Shown piece after piece: positions 6,423 through 7,734 of a DNA stretch of 7,734 nt. Every line of letters begins with the position of its first letter. Position 1 is the first letter of the stretch. This DNA is from an uncultured Chthoniobacterales bacterium. Its GTDB lineage: Bacteria; Verrucomicrobiota; Verrucomicrobiae; Chthoniobacterales; UBA10450. Location of the stretch: positions 1-7,734 of the forward strand of contig CATPCN010000715.1 of the NCBI GenBank assembly GCA_955652855.1, given 5' to 3'. The notes under the pieces are model-generated. The model did no database searches. It saw only the letters and a program-made list of their open reading frames with translations, and was not told the origin of the DNA. Position numbers and translations under genes: made by a program.

Positions 6423-7734
6423 TTATGCTCGCCGAGCCCCGGCCAGATTGAGCTGCATCAGCCCGATCTCGCCACTGGCGGAGAGCTGAACGTTCGCAAT
6501 CTCAAAATTCGGGGCACCATCGACACTGGCTGCGCCGGGCAATTGCACCGCCACATTTCTCGACGTCGAATTGAGAACGATGGAAGCGATTTCAAACGAA
6601 GGGGAAAATTCGACCGTCGCGATTTGGAAACCGGCCGCCACGTTCACCGAGGTTTGGCCTTGGGACGGTGTTAATTGCAAGGGGGCCGCTTCGGAGCCTG
6701 GAACGAGCTGCATGCCCGCCACTGTGAATGACGATGAGCTGCGCCCGGCAGGACGTTGCTGCTGCGAAGGAGTAAGCCGAACTGTGCCGAGTGTTCCGCC
6801 CGCGAGTTGGATTCCGGAAATTTCGAAGGTCACTTGCAAATTCATCGCCGGTTGCGGTTGCTGCGATCCGACGAGACGCATGGTGACGATCTTCGAGGTC
6901 GGCCGCAATTGGAGCGCACCCATCTTGAAGCTTGGAGTAAGTTGCAGTGATGCGATCTCGAACGAGAACATCAATTGCACGGCGGTATGCATTGCGCCGG
7001 AAGGTTGCGGAGCGCCGCCTGAAGGAGCAGCAGTTCGCATGACGGGTGAAGGTTGTTGGATCGGTTGAGGCATGGTGGTTGTTGGCTGCGGAGATGAGGG
7101 CTCGGTGGAAACGACTTTAGGTGCAAACGAGGGAGATTCAACTGAGGATCGCAGAGCGCTTAGCCCGCCGGCGGCGACGGCGGCGACGGCGGTCTCGGCG
7201 AGGTTGGGCATCGGCTCGGGCTCTGGTCTAGTGAGCTCTGGCATAAAAGGTTCGGATGAAAAAGCGGGCATTTGATGCGGAACAGGCTGCCCTTGTCCGA
7301 CAGGCTCCGCCTCATTGGTCGCCTCTGCTGTCATGGGCTCGTTCAGCGGTGCTTCAGTGCTAATTCCATTGAACGGCACCGTTTCTGGTTCGGTTACGAA
7401 AGGAACGTCGGCGACGAGCGACGGCGAAATTTCCGGCGCGGCAAAAGATTCCTCCATCTGAGGGATCGCCGGCGCGGTTTCAGCAAAAATGGGTTCAGCC
7501 ACTTGCCCGACTGATGGCTCTACAGCGTAACCGAATTCCGGTGCAGGTTCCGAAATAATTTCCGGGGCCGAGGTCGGTTCAGGAGTGAATCCGCCGTTGC
7601 CTGGCGCCTCTTCGATTGCGACGTCAGCGATCGCTGGTTCCGCAGTAAATACACGGCCCTGTGATTTCCCGAGTGGCACAACCGTGCGACGCAAAGAAGG
7701 TTCCGACGCTTTCAGCTGCAATGAAATTTGTGGA
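6423..7734 (-). CDS. Hypothetical protein: Pro/Glu-rich region plus 11-residue beta repeats (5' end outside window)
   Basis: I do not recognise this family. The frame stays open to the right edge (the codons before the TTG at 7721 read P-Q-I-S), so the TTG is probably an internal leucine and the real start lies outside. Numbering from that TTG, residues 1-240 are rich in Pro, Glu and Ala with many EP/AP pairs, probably disordered, apart from an Ala/Val patch (ETAVAAVAAGG, 176-186). Residues 243-427 are built on short units such as FEIASLQLTPS (254-264), FEISGIQL (299-306), FTVAGMQL (332-339), FEIASIVL (376-383) and FEIANVQL (406-413). The visible part has no Cys or Trp, one Tyr and five Lys, a strongly biased composition. 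I see no signal peptide or membrane span, but the N-terminus is missing. Third-position base use looks like that of the neighbours, so it does not stand out as recently acquired. A structural, scaffold or surface role is possible; none is shown. Confidence 0.8.
   Translation of the reverse strand, partial: PQISLQLKASEPSLRRTVVPLGKSQGRVFTAEPAIADVAIEEAPGNGGFTPEPTSAPEIISEPAPEFGYAVEPSVGQVAEPIFAETAPAIPQMEESFAAPEISPSLVADVPFVTEPETVPFNGISTEAPLNEPMTAEATNEAEPVGQGQPVPHQMPAFSSEPFMPELTRPEPEPMPNLAETAVAAVAAGGLSALRSSVESPSFAPKVVSTEPSSPQPTTTMPQPIQQPSPVMRTAAPSGGAPQPSGAMHTAVQLMFSFEIASLQLTPSFKMGALQLRPTSKIVTMRLVGSQQPQPAMNLQVTFEISGIQLAGGTLGTVRLTPSQQQRPAGRSSSSFTVAGMQLVPGSEAAPLQLTPSQGQTSVNVAAGFQIATVEFSPSFEIASIVLNSTSRNVAVQLPGAASVDGAPNFEIANVQLSASGEIGLMQLNLAGARRA
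6450..6995 (-). repeat. Array of degenerate 11-residue protein repeats
   Basis: Within the - strand protein, units of the form [F/S/G]-x-[I/V/M]-x-x-[hydrophobic]-[Q/x]-[L/F]-x-x-x begin at residues 243, 254, 265, 276, 288, 299, 309, 332, 343, 354, 365, 376, 387, 406 and 417. Most steps are exactly 11 residues. The gaps 309-332 and 387-406 hold degenerate or inserted sequence. Hydrophobic residues recur at unit positions 1, 3, 6 and 8, which suggests two short beta strands per unit. The DNA of the units has diverged, so this is an old repeat that shows in protein and not in nucleotides. Confidence 0.7.
7169..7192. repeat. Short 9-bp tandem repeat in the - strand gene
   Basis: The unit CGGCGGCGA occurs at 7169-7177 and 7178-7186, followed by a partial third copy to 7192. 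On the coding strand it gives the Ala/Val run in ETAVAAVAAGG. Because 9 bases are three codons, slippage would change length without shifting the frame. Confidence 0.6.

Noticed and set aside
6450..6995. CRISPR array or DNA satellite as the explanation of the repeats
   Set aside because: The units do not repeat as DNA; only the protein pattern is periodic, with no identical repeat-spacer structure.
6571..7514. Several + strand open frames opposite the repeat protein
   Set aside because: They are shadows with irregular composition. The - strand frame is longer, continuous to the window edge and carries the periodic protein pattern.

Overview
This looks like ordinary chromosome from a diderm (outer-membrane) bacterium. 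The gene set, the weak Shine-Dalgarno signals and the style of the last protein remind me of Verrucomicrobiota, perhaps the Chthoniobacterales/Udaeobacter side. That placement is recall and inference; the window holds no rRNA or other marker that proves it.

Layout. Positions 1-168 hold the last 55 codons of a + strand gene that resembles the C-terminal end of a beta-ketoacyl synthase. Four complete + strand genes follow: lptD (239-2485, LPS export barrel), ugd (2569-3882, UDP-glucose 6-dehydrogenase), rsmB (3895-5157, 16S rRNA m5C967 methyltransferase) and an M29-family metallo-aminopeptidase (5199-6332). Gaps are short (70, 83, 12 and 41 bases), so co-transcription is likely for at least ugd-rsmB-aminopeptidase. 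A perfect 11-bp hairpin at 6372-6400 separates this run from a convergent - strand gene (6423-7734) that runs off the right edge.

How the genes fit together. LptD inserts lipopolysaccharide into the outer leaflet, and Ugd makes UDP-glucuronate for surface glycans, so the left half has an envelope theme. RsmB and the aminopeptidase are housekeeping genes of RNA modification and peptide turnover, and probably share only transcription with the others.

The unusual item is the - strand protein. It has about 240 residues of Pro/Glu/Ala-rich, probably disordered sequence, followed by about 180 residues built on a mostly 11-residue repeat of the type F-E-I-A-x-h-Q-L-x-P-S (h = hydrophobic). It matches no family I can name and is the best candidate here for something undescribed. 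I see no CRISPR array, tRNA, rRNA, insertion sequence, defence system or attachment site.
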